A stretch of 64,000 nucleotides of DNA, taken from NCBI GenBank assembly GCA_964542915.1, contig CAZIVP010000006.1, positions 1 through 64,000 of the forward strand, written 5' to 3'. The number at the start of each line of letters is the position of its first letter. The stretch's first letter is position 1. Positions 35,303-43,732 of this stretch are shown here, piece by piece. Made by a program: the position numbers and the translations under genes. The notes beneath the pieces were generated by a model that was given only the letters and a program-made list of their open reading frames with translations, was not told the DNA's origin and searched no databases. Source of the stretch: CAZIVP01 sp964542915 (GTDB lineage: Bacteria; Calditrichota; Calditrichia; Calditrichales; Calditrichaceae).

Positions 35303-38068
35303 TTAGGGCTTTCGGGCGTCTATCACACAACGAAATCCAACCGTGGCGTTACGTTCAAACCCCGGACTGACCCGCAGTAACATCTGGGTTTGGTCCAAGG
35401 GTTGCGGTCCTCCTTTTACATACCACCAACTTGAAGTTGGATGATAGTAACTGCCGCCTCGCATGATGAGAAAATAGTGCGCCCCGTTATCATATTCATC
35501 CGCCGTAAGTTGCCATATATTACCCACCAGATCCATAACGCCAAAGGGACTGGCGCCGGAAGGATACGCATCCACCGCCGTCAACGAGCCAATGCCCACA
35601 TTACAACGACTGGAATCCATTTGGCTGCCCCAGGGCCATTTCCGTCCGTCTCTGCCCTGCGCTGCGTATTGCCACTCCCTTTCGGTCGGTAAACGTTTTC
35701 CTGCCCAACGGGCGTAAGCACGCGCATCCTCAATGCTGACATAGACCACCGGATAGTCCGCCTTGCCCTCCGGATAGGTACCGTTTTGCCAGTTTTTTAA
35801 ATAATTGAGCGTATCTTCGGGCTGATACGTGCTTGCCTCAAGGAATTGTTTGTATTGACGGTTGGTTACCGGATATTTGTCAATGAAGAATTCTTCCATC
35901 ACCACTTTCTGTGGTTCGGAATGATCGGGTTCCTGCAAAAAGCCGTCCGGATCCGCCTGTTGAAATACATAAGGTCCCGCCGGAATCCGGACCATTCCAT
36001 CCGGTGTTTCCATCACCGGTTCGGTTTTCTGCGGTTCGCTGACTAATACCGGCGTTCCGTAAGATACATGTGTGATCCGTTCATCGATCAATCGACCATC
36101 TTGAAGTAACTGAACGACGAATTTGCCCTGTCCCGGCTTAAACCGTTCATATAGATTAAGTCTATGGCGACCGGCCGGTAATTCATGGGCTTCTTTTTGA
36201 TAAGAAGGATCGCCCTGCCATATTCGGACAGTACCTTGTCCTTTGGCAAATACGTCGAGCTTATTTCCATGCTGTTCGATTTTAAGGCGATTCGGTAAAC
36301 GAGCGATGCAATCGACATTACCTTCGCGTCTGCTATTGAGCCAGTGTTGGCTAAAACCTTCCACCTTTGCCGGTATTCGAATCCGTTCGGCTATGGTATC
36401 CGGCTTCAGCTCTTCATGATGATAAAGGCTGACCCAATGGGTATTGGTTTCTTGCTCCGCGTCGAACAAACCGCCCTGAAAGCCTTCGGGCTTTAGGCTA
36501 AAAACGGTGTAAATCAGTTTATCATTGCCCGGCCAGCGGTTTACCCAGATGCTATCTTCCTCCGTATCGATCAAAGGCGTCCATTGGCGGCTTAAAAAGT
36601 TTTCTGAATTTTCACGCTGGATTTTTAAGAGTTTCCCAAAATAGGAATAGATTTTTTCCCAGCGGTGCGGTCGCTCGGGAGACATAACGTTTAATTCCGT
36701 CCCGTAACCGTTAAAGAATGAGACCGACAGATCGCGGTGTAAAAAATGATCCTTCAGTTGCGATACCCTGAATATTGCAAACTCGGGCTTAATCAATTTA
36801 TTAAGATTTAAAGGCGGCGGCATAGTAATGGCATTATGCACACGGCCGCTTACGATGCCCTGCATATCTTTGGGCACAGCCATACCTTCACTGTACATAC
36901 AAACGCCCTGCCTGACGGCGTCCGCCGCCATTTGCAGGCTGTCGCTGGAATGGCCGTACGTATCAAGAACGACGCCGTCGGCGTTTGTTTTACGGATCAA
37001 ATCCGCCATACCTTTATAAGGATTCACATAGCGGGTACTGCGGTCCCAGGGATTGTACGATACAAAAAATTGGGTCCCGTGTTCATGGAGTTCCCCGGAA
37101 AAGGCCCGCATTTTATTTAAACCGCCGGGCAAATCCGCATACAGATCCCATTGATTGCGTTGATCAACGCCGAGCGTCGGCCAGGTAGGCCAGAGAATGA
37201 ATGCATCCCATCCGCCGAGGTAATGCTTTGCACGTTCCAGAAATCGGGCGTAGGTATACCGCCCTGCGTGCGTATCGTAAAAATCGTGATCCCAGGCGTA
37301 CATCAATACCGTTGCATACATCTGGCGTACCCATTGCAGATCGGGACGCTCGAACATGGAATTGTCAAATTTGTTCACATCATACAGATGCCTTTCCTGG
37401 AACATAAGGCGGAGTCCTTCTTGCCATGGACCCGTATACATATCTATATACAGATTGTAAGTCACCTGGCCACCCGGCTCCAGGACGGTTTTCCAACGCT
37501 GCGACTTTCCGCCCTTTACGCGGTCTCTGCGTGCAAGGGCACAAATGCCGCGATCATCGTTCAGCCGCCAATCGCTGTAGCCTAATTCCCAGGCATTATC
37601 GGGCAAGATAACTCCCACCGGACCGCGCTCCGGAAAGAAGAGTTTGGAACGTGCTAATGACCGGGGACCGGACGCCGTTATATAAATATGATCATCCGAC
37701 TGGCCCAACGGCACCAAATCGGAAAGGCCTAATGCATTATTTGTTTCATTCCGGAGAATGAGGTGCGCCTTCCAGCCCCGTCCAAACGATTCGACGAATT
37801 CTGTCCGGCCACTGATTTGATCGTTCCAAGCAAACCGCTTGCTATTCTCGGAACGGAAATCTTTAGAACTCACCAGAGAATCATTGATTTTCAGGCTGAA
37901 AAGCGGAAGCGCCTTCTGGAAAGTGATTGCCTCGCCTTCGGCTGAAACAATTCCTTTAATTTCAAGGCGGGTTTCTCCTGAAAACCGGACCTCCTTAATA
38001 TTTTCTGCAGCCCAGCCTGCAGATAGCAATAAAATTAAAACGATCGCCGACAAATATTTCACTGGCAT
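35303..38068 (-). CDS. Barrel glycosidase-like protein fused to an inactive FGE-like domain (copy 2)
   Basis: A 921-residue exported protein: signal peptide (1-20), N-terminal beta-sandwich (about 25-215), a TIM-barrel-like domain (about 240-560), a beta linker, and an FGE-sulfatase/SUMF1-fold domain (689-921). The barrel has GGWDAFILWPTWPTLG (285-300), FVSYNPWDRSTRYV, DGVVLDTYGHS with Asp369, and MYSEGMAVPKDMQGI with Glu394; these two are candidate nucleophile and acid/base. The FGE part keeps FIDKYPVTNRQYKQFL, GKRLPTEREW, FGVMDLVGNIWQL and RGGSYY, but the copper-binding Cys pair of true formylglycine generators is replaced by SYYHPTSSWWYVKGG. It should therefore bind rather than oxidise. 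The tandem gene at 38105 is a close paralogue. Confidence 0.8.
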   Translation of the reverse strand: MPVKYLSAIVLILLLSAGWAAENIKEVRFSGETRLEIKGIVSAEGEAITFQKALPLFSLKINDSLVSSKDFRSENSKRFAWNDQISGRTEFVESFGRGWKAHLILRNETNNALGLSDLVPLGQSDDHIYITASGPRSLARSKLFFPERGPVGVILPDNAWELGYSDWRLNDDRGICALARRDRVKGGKSQRWKTVLEPGGQVTYNLYIDMYTGPWQEGLRLMFQERHLYDVNKFDNSMFERPDLQWVRQMYATVLMYAWDHDFYDTHAGRYTYARFLERAKHYLGGWDAFILWPTWPTLGVDQRNQWDLYADLPGGLNKMRAFSGELHEHGTQFFVSYNPWDRSTRYVNPYKGMADLIRKTNADGVVLDTYGHSSDSLQMAADAVRQGVCMYSEGMAVPKDMQGIVSGRVHNAITMPPPLNLNKLIKPEFAIFRVSQLKDHFLHRDLSVSFFNGYGTELNVMSPERPHRWEKIYSYFGKLLKIQRENSENFLSRQWTPLIDTEEDSIWVNRWPGNDKLIYTVFSLKPEGFQGGLFDAEQETNTHWVSLYHHEELKPDTIAERIRIPAKVEGFSQHWLNSRREGNVDCIARLPNRLKIEQHGNKLDVFAKGQGTVRIWQGDPSYQKEAHELPAGRHRLNLYERFKPGQGKFVVQLLQDGRLIDERITHVSYGTPVLVSEPQKTEPVMETPDGMVRIPAGPYVFQQADPDGFLQEPDHSEPQKVVMEEFFIDKYPVTNRQYKQFLEASTYQPEDTLNYLKNWQNGTYPEGKADYPVVYVSIEDARAYARWAGKRLPTEREWQYAAQGRDGRKWPWGSQMDSSRCNVGIGSLTAVDAYPSGASPFGVMDLVGNIWQLTADEYDNGAHYFLIMRGGSYYHPTSSWWYVKGGPQPLDQTQMLLRVSPGFERNATVGFRCVIDARKP

Positions 38069-38104
38069 GTATTACAATTCCTTCATTATTCCATAGTTTT
38101 CAGT

Positions 38105-40888
38105 TTATAAATCCTTCACACAGCGGAATCCCACGGTGGCATTGCGCTCGAAACCGGGACTCACGCGCAGAAGTATCTGGCTGCGATCCAAGGGCTGAGG
38201 CCCTCCTTTAACATACCACCAACTGGAAGTGGGATCGTAATAGCTGCCGCCGCGCAAAATAATGTAATAATTGGAGCCGTTGTCATACACATCATTGGTC
38301 AGTTGCCATACATTGCCTACCATATCCATTACGCCGAAGGGACTGGCGCCTGAAGGAAACGCATTAACCGGCGTACTATGGCCGATAGCAACGTTACAGC
38401 GGCTGGAATCGAACTCAGCCCCCCAGGGCCAGAGATGATCTGTCGAACCGCGCGCGGAGTAAAGCCACTCCGCTTCAGTCGGTAAGCGCTTTCCGACCCA
38501 CTGAGCGTATGCTTTGGCATCTTCGAAACTGACACAGACGACGGGATGATTGCCCCTGCCCTCTTTGTAAGTACCATTTTTCCAATGCGAGAGGAAATTA
38601 ACGGTATCTTCCGGCATATAACCGGTTTCATCCATAAACTGTTTAAATGCCCGGTTGGTAACCGGATACCTATCCATATAGATGGAATCGACTTTAACTT
38701 CTTTTCCCTCTTCGCCATATTCGGGGTTTGGGATCACCCATACGCTGTTTTTAGAGGTATGAAGCGTAACATTGCCCGCCGGAATCAACACCATGTCCTC
38801 CGGTTTGTTTTCCGCTGGCGGCGTCGGGTTGATTTCACTAATAAGACGCGCTAAACGCAGAGGTATATCGACGATGCGCTCATCCAGTAAAATGTCTTCG
38901 TTCATCAATTGAACGACGATTTTACCCTCATGGCGTCCGAACGTTTCGGTCAGATTGATGGTACGGCGTTCTGTACCGAATGTCGCGGCTTCTTTGGAAT
39001 AAGCCGGGCTACCGGCCCATACGCGGATTTCATCGCCGGCGTTGGCCTCAAAGGTTAAACGATCACGCTCTCTTTCAACCCATAAATGTTTTGCAAGGCA
39101 GGCGATCACGTCCACATTGCCCTCGCGGCGGGTATTCAACCAGCTGCGGTTAAAGGCACGGGTACGTGCCGGAATGTATGATTGGTGGTCAATTGTGTCG
39201 GGCGTAATTTCCTCATGGTGCCATAAACTAACGTAGTGTTTATCTTCCCGGACAGGGGCCTCGAAAAGCGGACCTTCAAATCCTTCCGGTTCCAGGCTGA
39301 AAACCGTATAAAGCGTCTTATCTTCACCGGGCCAACGATTCACCCAGATACTGTCGGTTGTGGTCGGTAAGAGCGGCGTCCAATCCTGGCAGTGGAAGTT
39401 GTAAGTATTCTCGCGCAATATTCGGGCCGCCTTTCCGAGATAGTGGTATTCGTCTTCAATCCAATCGGGTCGTCCGGCGCCCATTACATTCATTTCGATG
39501 CCATATCCGTTGAACAATGCAACACCAACCTCACGATGCAGGCGTCCCTGAAAAAGCTGGCAAACACGGAAAATAGCGTTATTGGGTTTGATAAATTTGT
39601 TCATGTTCAGCGGCGGCGGAAGGAATATGGCATCGTGAACGCGTCCCGTTACGATACCCTGCATATCCTTTGGAACAGCCATGCCTTCGCTGTACATAAC
39701 CACGCCGGGTTTAACCGAATCGGCCGCCCTTTGTAAACTGTCGGTAGAATGCCCGTATGTGTCCAGGACGACGCCGTCTGCCTTTGTCTTGCGGATCAAA
39801 TCCGCCATACCCTCATAGGGATCCACATAGCGGGTGCTTCGATCCCAGGGATTGTAGGAGACAAACAATTTCCCGCCTCTTCGATGAAGCGCTTCACTAA
39901 TCGCTCGCACCTTGGTCAGACCACCGGGCAGATCCCCGTATAAATCCCATTGATTGCGTTGATCCATGCCCAGCATGGGCCAGGTGGGCCAGAGTACATA
40001 AACATCCCAACCTCCGAAGAGCTGTTCCATTTGATCGAAATACGATTTGAGCTGGTAACCGCCCTCATATATATCATAAAATTTATGATCCCAGGGCATA
40101 TGCGTGTTCATCACATAACTGTGCCGAATCCATTGCAAATCTTCCCGTTCATACAGGGAGTTGTCGAATGATCCTTTTATATCGTATAAATAACGCTCCT
40201 GGAACATGATACGCATGCCATCGCGCCAGCTATGTCCGGTATAGCCTTCGGCCCAAATAGCAAACGCTACCGAACCGCCGCTCTTAACTTCCGTACCCCA
40301 TCGTTTGCGCTCGGCCTTTTGGGTTGACTGCCTGCGGGACATGGCGCATAGTGCGTAATCTTCATTGATTGTAATATCACTGTAGCCCAGATCCCAGGCG
40401 TTATCGGGCAGAACCACGCCGATCGGTCCGTGATCGGGCCGGAATAGTTTCGTGCGGGCAAGCGACCATGGGCCGGATGCCGTGATATAAAGATGATCTT
40501 TATCCTTGCCAAGCGGCACAAAATTGGATAAATGAACGGCGCTGTCGCCGCGATTGTAGAAAGTAACCCGTGCTTTCCAGCCCGGCTCGAAGTCCGTCAA
40601 AATCTTTACGCTGCCTTCGATCTGATCCGTCAACCGGAACCGAATAGAATCGCCTTCCATTAACAAATCGGCGGAAGAAGCTGAAACGGTTTCATTGTTG
40701 ATATCAATTGAAAAGAGCGGCAACGTTTTTGGCAGCGGTATCCTGTCTTCTTGCTTAAGATGAACCGATTCCACCTTGATTCCTTTTGCACTGTTGATAC
40801 CTAACGTTTTAAGTTTTGTTTGATTATTTCCATACATAGTAGCGTTCAAACACAAAATCAATAAAATAAAGCTTACGGATCGGATCAT
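38105..40888 (-). CDS. Barrel glycosidase-like protein fused to an inactive FGE-like domain (copy 1)
   Basis: A 927-residue exported protein with the same design as its downstream neighbour: signal peptide (1-20), beta-sandwich, barrel (about 250-570), linker and FGE-fold domain (696-927). The candidate acidic pair is Asp376 in VVLDTYGHS and Glu401 in MYSEGMAVP. In the FGE part, the segment RGGSYYDPTSSWWYVKGG again lacks both active-site cysteines. The barrel and the last 40 residues are the most similar parts of the two copies; the N-terminal sandwich and linker differ most. The genes are 36 bases apart and cotranscribed. Family membership of the barrel could not be fixed; a retaining glycosidase of unknown family is the best guess. 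Confidence 0.8.
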   Translation of the reverse strand: MIRSVSFILLILCLNATMYGNNQTKLKTLGINSAKGIKVESVHLKQEDRIPLPKTLPLFSIDINNETVSASSADLLMEGDSIRFRLTDQIEGSVKILTDFEPGWKARVTFYNRGDSAVHLSNFVPLGKDKDHLYITASGPWSLARTKLFRPDHGPIGVVLPDNAWDLGYSDITINEDYALCAMSRRQSTQKAERKRWGTEVKSGGSVAFAIWAEGYTGHSWRDGMRIMFQERYLYDIKGSFDNSLYEREDLQWIRHSYVMNTHMPWDHKFYDIYEGGYQLKSYFDQMEQLFGGWDVYVLWPTWPMLGMDQRNQWDLYGDLPGGLTKVRAISEALHRRGGKLFVSYNPWDRSTRYVDPYEGMADLIRKTKADGVVLDTYGHSTDSLQRAADSVKPGVVMYSEGMAVPKDMQGIVTGRVHDAIFLPPPLNMNKFIKPNNAIFRVCQLFQGRLHREVGVALFNGYGIEMNVMGAGRPDWIEDEYHYLGKAARILRENTYNFHCQDWTPLLPTTTDSIWVNRWPGEDKTLYTVFSLEPEGFEGPLFEAPVREDKHYVSLWHHEEITPDTIDHQSYIPARTRAFNRSWLNTRREGNVDVIACLAKHLWVERERDRLTFEANAGDEIRVWAGSPAYSKEAATFGTERRTINLTETFGRHEGKIVVQLMNEDILLDERIVDIPLRLARLISEINPTPPAENKPEDMVLIPAGNVTLHTSKNSVWVIPNPEYGEEGKEVKVDSIYMDRYPVTNRAFKQFMDETGYMPEDTVNFLSHWKNGTYKEGRGNHPVVCVSFEDAKAYAQWVGKRLPTEAEWLYSARGSTDHLWPWGAEFDSSRCNVAIGHSTPVNAFPSGASPFGVMDMVGNVWQLTNDVYDNGSNYYIILRGGSYYDPTSSWWYVKGGPQPLDRSQILLRVSPGFERNATVGFRCVKDL

Positions 40889-40920
40889 TGGTTACCTCTC
40901 ATCTGTCGATACACGAAATA

Positions 40921-43695
40921 TCATTTCACCAGTAACATTTTATGCGGCTTCCGGGCTTTTCCGTCAATAATTATGCGGTAAAAATAGATCCCGCTTGGCA
41001 CCACGCTACCTGCATCATTCCGGCCATCCCAGATAACCTGATGTTTACCTGCATTTTTTTGTTCATTTAAAAGGGTTCGAACACGCTGGCCCAACGCATT
41101 GTAAATATGAAGGCCGACATCCCGGGTGTGCGGCAGTTCGTAGCGAATAACCGTTCGCCGGTTGAAGGGATTGGGATAGTTTTCGCGGAGACGAAACGTT
41201 TGAACGCCCGATCCAATTGATTCTTTGGCTAACGGAGTCGCCTCTCCCAACCGGACGGATGCAAAACTGTATTTGTCAAAGGTGCTTGCCCACTGCCCGG
41301 AGTGGTTATCAAGATTATAATAATTAATATTAAAAGCGATACGATCCCCCTCGTTAAGCGTAAGGCCGGCATACTCACTACGAGGAATTGCCATTTCGAC
41401 TGTCGTTTTGGGCGCTTCATAAACAGTACTCATTTGAACCGAACCGGGCATGATTACACGCCTTTCAAACTGTTGCTGATATTCGTTATCGGTATCCCAC
41501 ATGCCGCCGGGTCCGCCATTATTCAGGCTATACTGTTTTACTTCCGGGCTGGCATCCCACGAACGGAACTCGTTGAAATGTCCGTTTTTTACGTCGATAC
41601 GCATAAAGGTATTACCGCTGGAATGCCACCATCCGTCGTTATGAAAATCAAAAGAGAAGCGTGGTTCGGCATATTTACCATAGGTCAGCGCAATATAGAA
41701 ATAATCCGCATCATAACTCATATACAGTTTGGGGCTGAACGCCTCGTATGCAAAGCTGACCTCATCGTTCACCAACGGCCAGCCGTTTTCGATAATACCG
41801 TCGATCTTCGGACTGAAAATTTCTAACCGGGTATCGAGCGGATAGCGCGGATAGGGATCGTCGCCGTCGGCCGTTCCGTCCCCATCGCTATCGATATTCT
41901 GAGGATCGCTGCCGCCGAAGACGCCGTTTAAATATTCATCACGATCGTTCAGGCGATCGCCGTCGCTGTCCGATTTACCGGGCTCGCTGTTAAATCTTTT
42001 TTCATCCATAGGCAGAAAGGCATCTTCATCCGGAAAACCGTCTTCATCGGCGTCGGTGGTTTCGTAGATGCCGCCCCATAGCGGCAGCAGGTCGGTATAC
42101 GCCTCGAAATCCCTGAACATCTTCGCCTGAAAATCATAGTGCTCCCCGCAGGCAACCGGAAATTGCCACGGCAAATCGCCGTGAGACATTTCACTATGCC
42201 GGTTGGCATTATACAGAGCATCAATGGCGTGCTGGCATTCATGGACAAAAATCCACGTAAGACCATAGTTAATATCATCGTCTGTTCCGGGATACTGTAC
42301 GCCCGTTCCCACCGGCCAGTAGGATTGCGAAAAACCGGTCTTCCGTTCGGGGCCTTCCAGATTGAACGATTGCACGCCGATGGACCAAAAACCGGCGGTT
42401 GCGGGTGTTATACGAAATATAATATCATACTGCGTATTCATTACGCCTTCCGACTTGAGGTCTTCAATCGTCATGCCCACATTAAGATTGTCGGGATCGC
42501 CAAAATCCCTGTACTCTGAAATCGGATAATAAGTAAACTCAATGTTGAGCTTCATGCCGGAATTGCGCCAATAAAATTGGCGGCCCAGATTCAACATACG
42601 CTTTATTTTGGGAATATGCGGATTGGTTATGGCGCCGCCGTTGGTATTCTGGTAAATGACGACCGCCACTTTCAGATTGGCATAGTAATAGTACTGTGAG
42701 GAGCTTGGTTGCGTTGTAACGGTTATCACTTCACTTTCGCCGAATTCCGTGCGCGCGCTTGTACGGGCGGCGACCATATACTCATACGAATGATTTGCCT
42801 GTAGCCGTGAATCGATGTATGCATTACCAAGACCGCTGTAACCGACAATTTGCCAGGGATCCGTACCGGAACGACGATAGATATTATAACCTTTCAGATC
42901 CCCCAGCGCCGGTTCGTACTCGCCGATATCCAGGCGCACGGTCGTAACGCCGGGCGTTACGGCAAAATCCTGTACCAGAGGTCCCTCCATGGCCTCGCGG
43001 GAATGACTGCTGTAAACGCCCTGAGGCGAGCGGGCGTAAACGATATAGCTGAAAATAGCTTCCGAACGGTTGGTCGTATCCAGAAATGACGTTTCGGTTA
43101 AGTCCTCCGCAATGCGCCGGTATTGGCGTTTGGGAAGCCCTCTTGCAATGGTATCCAGTAAATTTGTTCGGTAAACATCGAAGGATAAGGAGTTATCCGC
43201 TTCCCAATCGACGATCCTCTGATGCTGCTCATTATAGCGCACACGCACATCACCGGGCGGCTCCGGAATGGCTGCATCCGACAGGTTTAAGGTTTGCGGA
43301 AAATAATACCAGGGGATATCATTAACGTACGCTTTCAAAACGCTCTGTTGCCCCGTGGCGTTACAGGTAAATCGTATAAAGACGCTGTCTCCTGCAGCAA
43401 CAGAGGGATCACTGAAATTGCCCAGCTCCACGCCAAAGGCGCCCTTACCGTTAATGTTGGGATCAACGTTTTCCACCCAGCGCGGGGCCGATTCGATTAG
43501 CAAGCGGATCGAGTCGCGGTTCAAAAATGCAGTAAAAGTAGCTTCCGGCGGTAAATGTTCACAACTGCTCCCGTCTTCATGCTTTACAAAGTTTTTGTAG
43601 TATACGTACTCATCTTCCTGTGCAGGCGCCGATCTGAACACAAGCAAACCGGCCATCAATGCAACGAACATCCATATGTTGCCGTGTTTGAACAT
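40921..43695 (-). CDS. Secreted HExxH metalloprotease with Cys-pair module, calcium repeats and sorting domain
   Basis: A 924-residue exported protein. After the signal peptide (1-25) comes a module (about 31-133) with Cys45 and Cys111, shared with the proteins at 43733 and 53308. Two fibronectin-III-like domains follow (to about 330), then a peptidase-like domain whose FVHECQHAID (485-489 for HECQH) is a zinc-peptidase motif. Thrombospondin-type-3 calcium repeats (DSDGDRLNDRDE, DSDGDGTADGDD), a CBM9-like beta domain beginning PKIDGIIENGWPL and a sorting domain complete it. The start at 43695 is chosen over 43716 because GGAGG precedes it by eight bases. The protease may mature exported enzymes or attack glycoprotein substrates. 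Confidence 0.82.
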   Translation of the reverse strand: MFKHGNIWMFVALMAGLLVFRSAPAQEDEYVYYKNFVKHEDGSSCEHLPPEATFTAFLNRDSIRLLIESAPRWVENVDPNINGKGAFGVELGNFSDPSVAAGDSVFIRFTCNATGQQSVLKAYVNDIPWYYFPQTLNLSDAAIPEPPGDVRVRYNEQHQRIVDWEADNSLSFDVYRTNLLDTIARGLPKRQYRRIAEDLTETSFLDTTNRSEAIFSYIVYARSPQGVYSSHSREAMEGPLVQDFAVTPGVTTVRLDIGEYEPALGDLKGYNIYRRSGTDPWQIVGYSGLGNAYIDSRLQANHSYEYMVAARTSARTEFGESEVITVTTQPSSSQYYYYANLKVAVVIYQNTNGGAITNPHIPKIKRMLNLGRQFYWRNSGMKLNIEFTYYPISEYRDFGDPDNLNVGMTIEDLKSEGVMNTQYDIIFRITPATAGFWSIGVQSFNLEGPERKTGFSQSYWPVGTGVQYPGTDDDINYGLTWIFVHECQHAIDALYNANRHSEMSHGDLPWQFPVACGEHYDFQAKMFRDFEAYTDLLPLWGGIYETTDADEDGFPDEDAFLPMDEKRFNSEPGKSDSDGDRLNDRDEYLNGVFGGSDPQNIDSDGDGTADGDDPYPRYPLDTRLEIFSPKIDGIIENGWPLVNDEVSFAYEAFSPKLYMSYDADYFYIALTYGKYAEPRFSFDFHNDGWWHSSGNTFMRIDVKNGHFNEFRSWDASPEVKQYSLNNGGPGGMWDTDNEYQQQFERRVIMPGSVQMSTVYEAPKTTVEMAIPRSEYAGLTLNEGDRIAFNINYYNLDNHSGQWASTFDKYSFASVRLGEATPLAKESIGSGVQTFRLRENYPNPFNRRTVIRYELPHTRDVGLHIYNALGQRVRTLLNEQKNAGKHQVIWDGRNDAGSVVPSGIYFYRIIIDGKARKPHKMLLVK

Positions 43696-43732
43696 CAAAT
43701 AAACCTCCATCCTCATTTACCGGTTTTTCGGA

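Noticed and set aside
35303..40888. FGE/C-type-lectin fold tails as targets of a diversity-generating retroelement
   Set aside because: No reverse transcriptase or template repeat is visible, and differences between the two copies are spread over third codon positions rather than at adenines.
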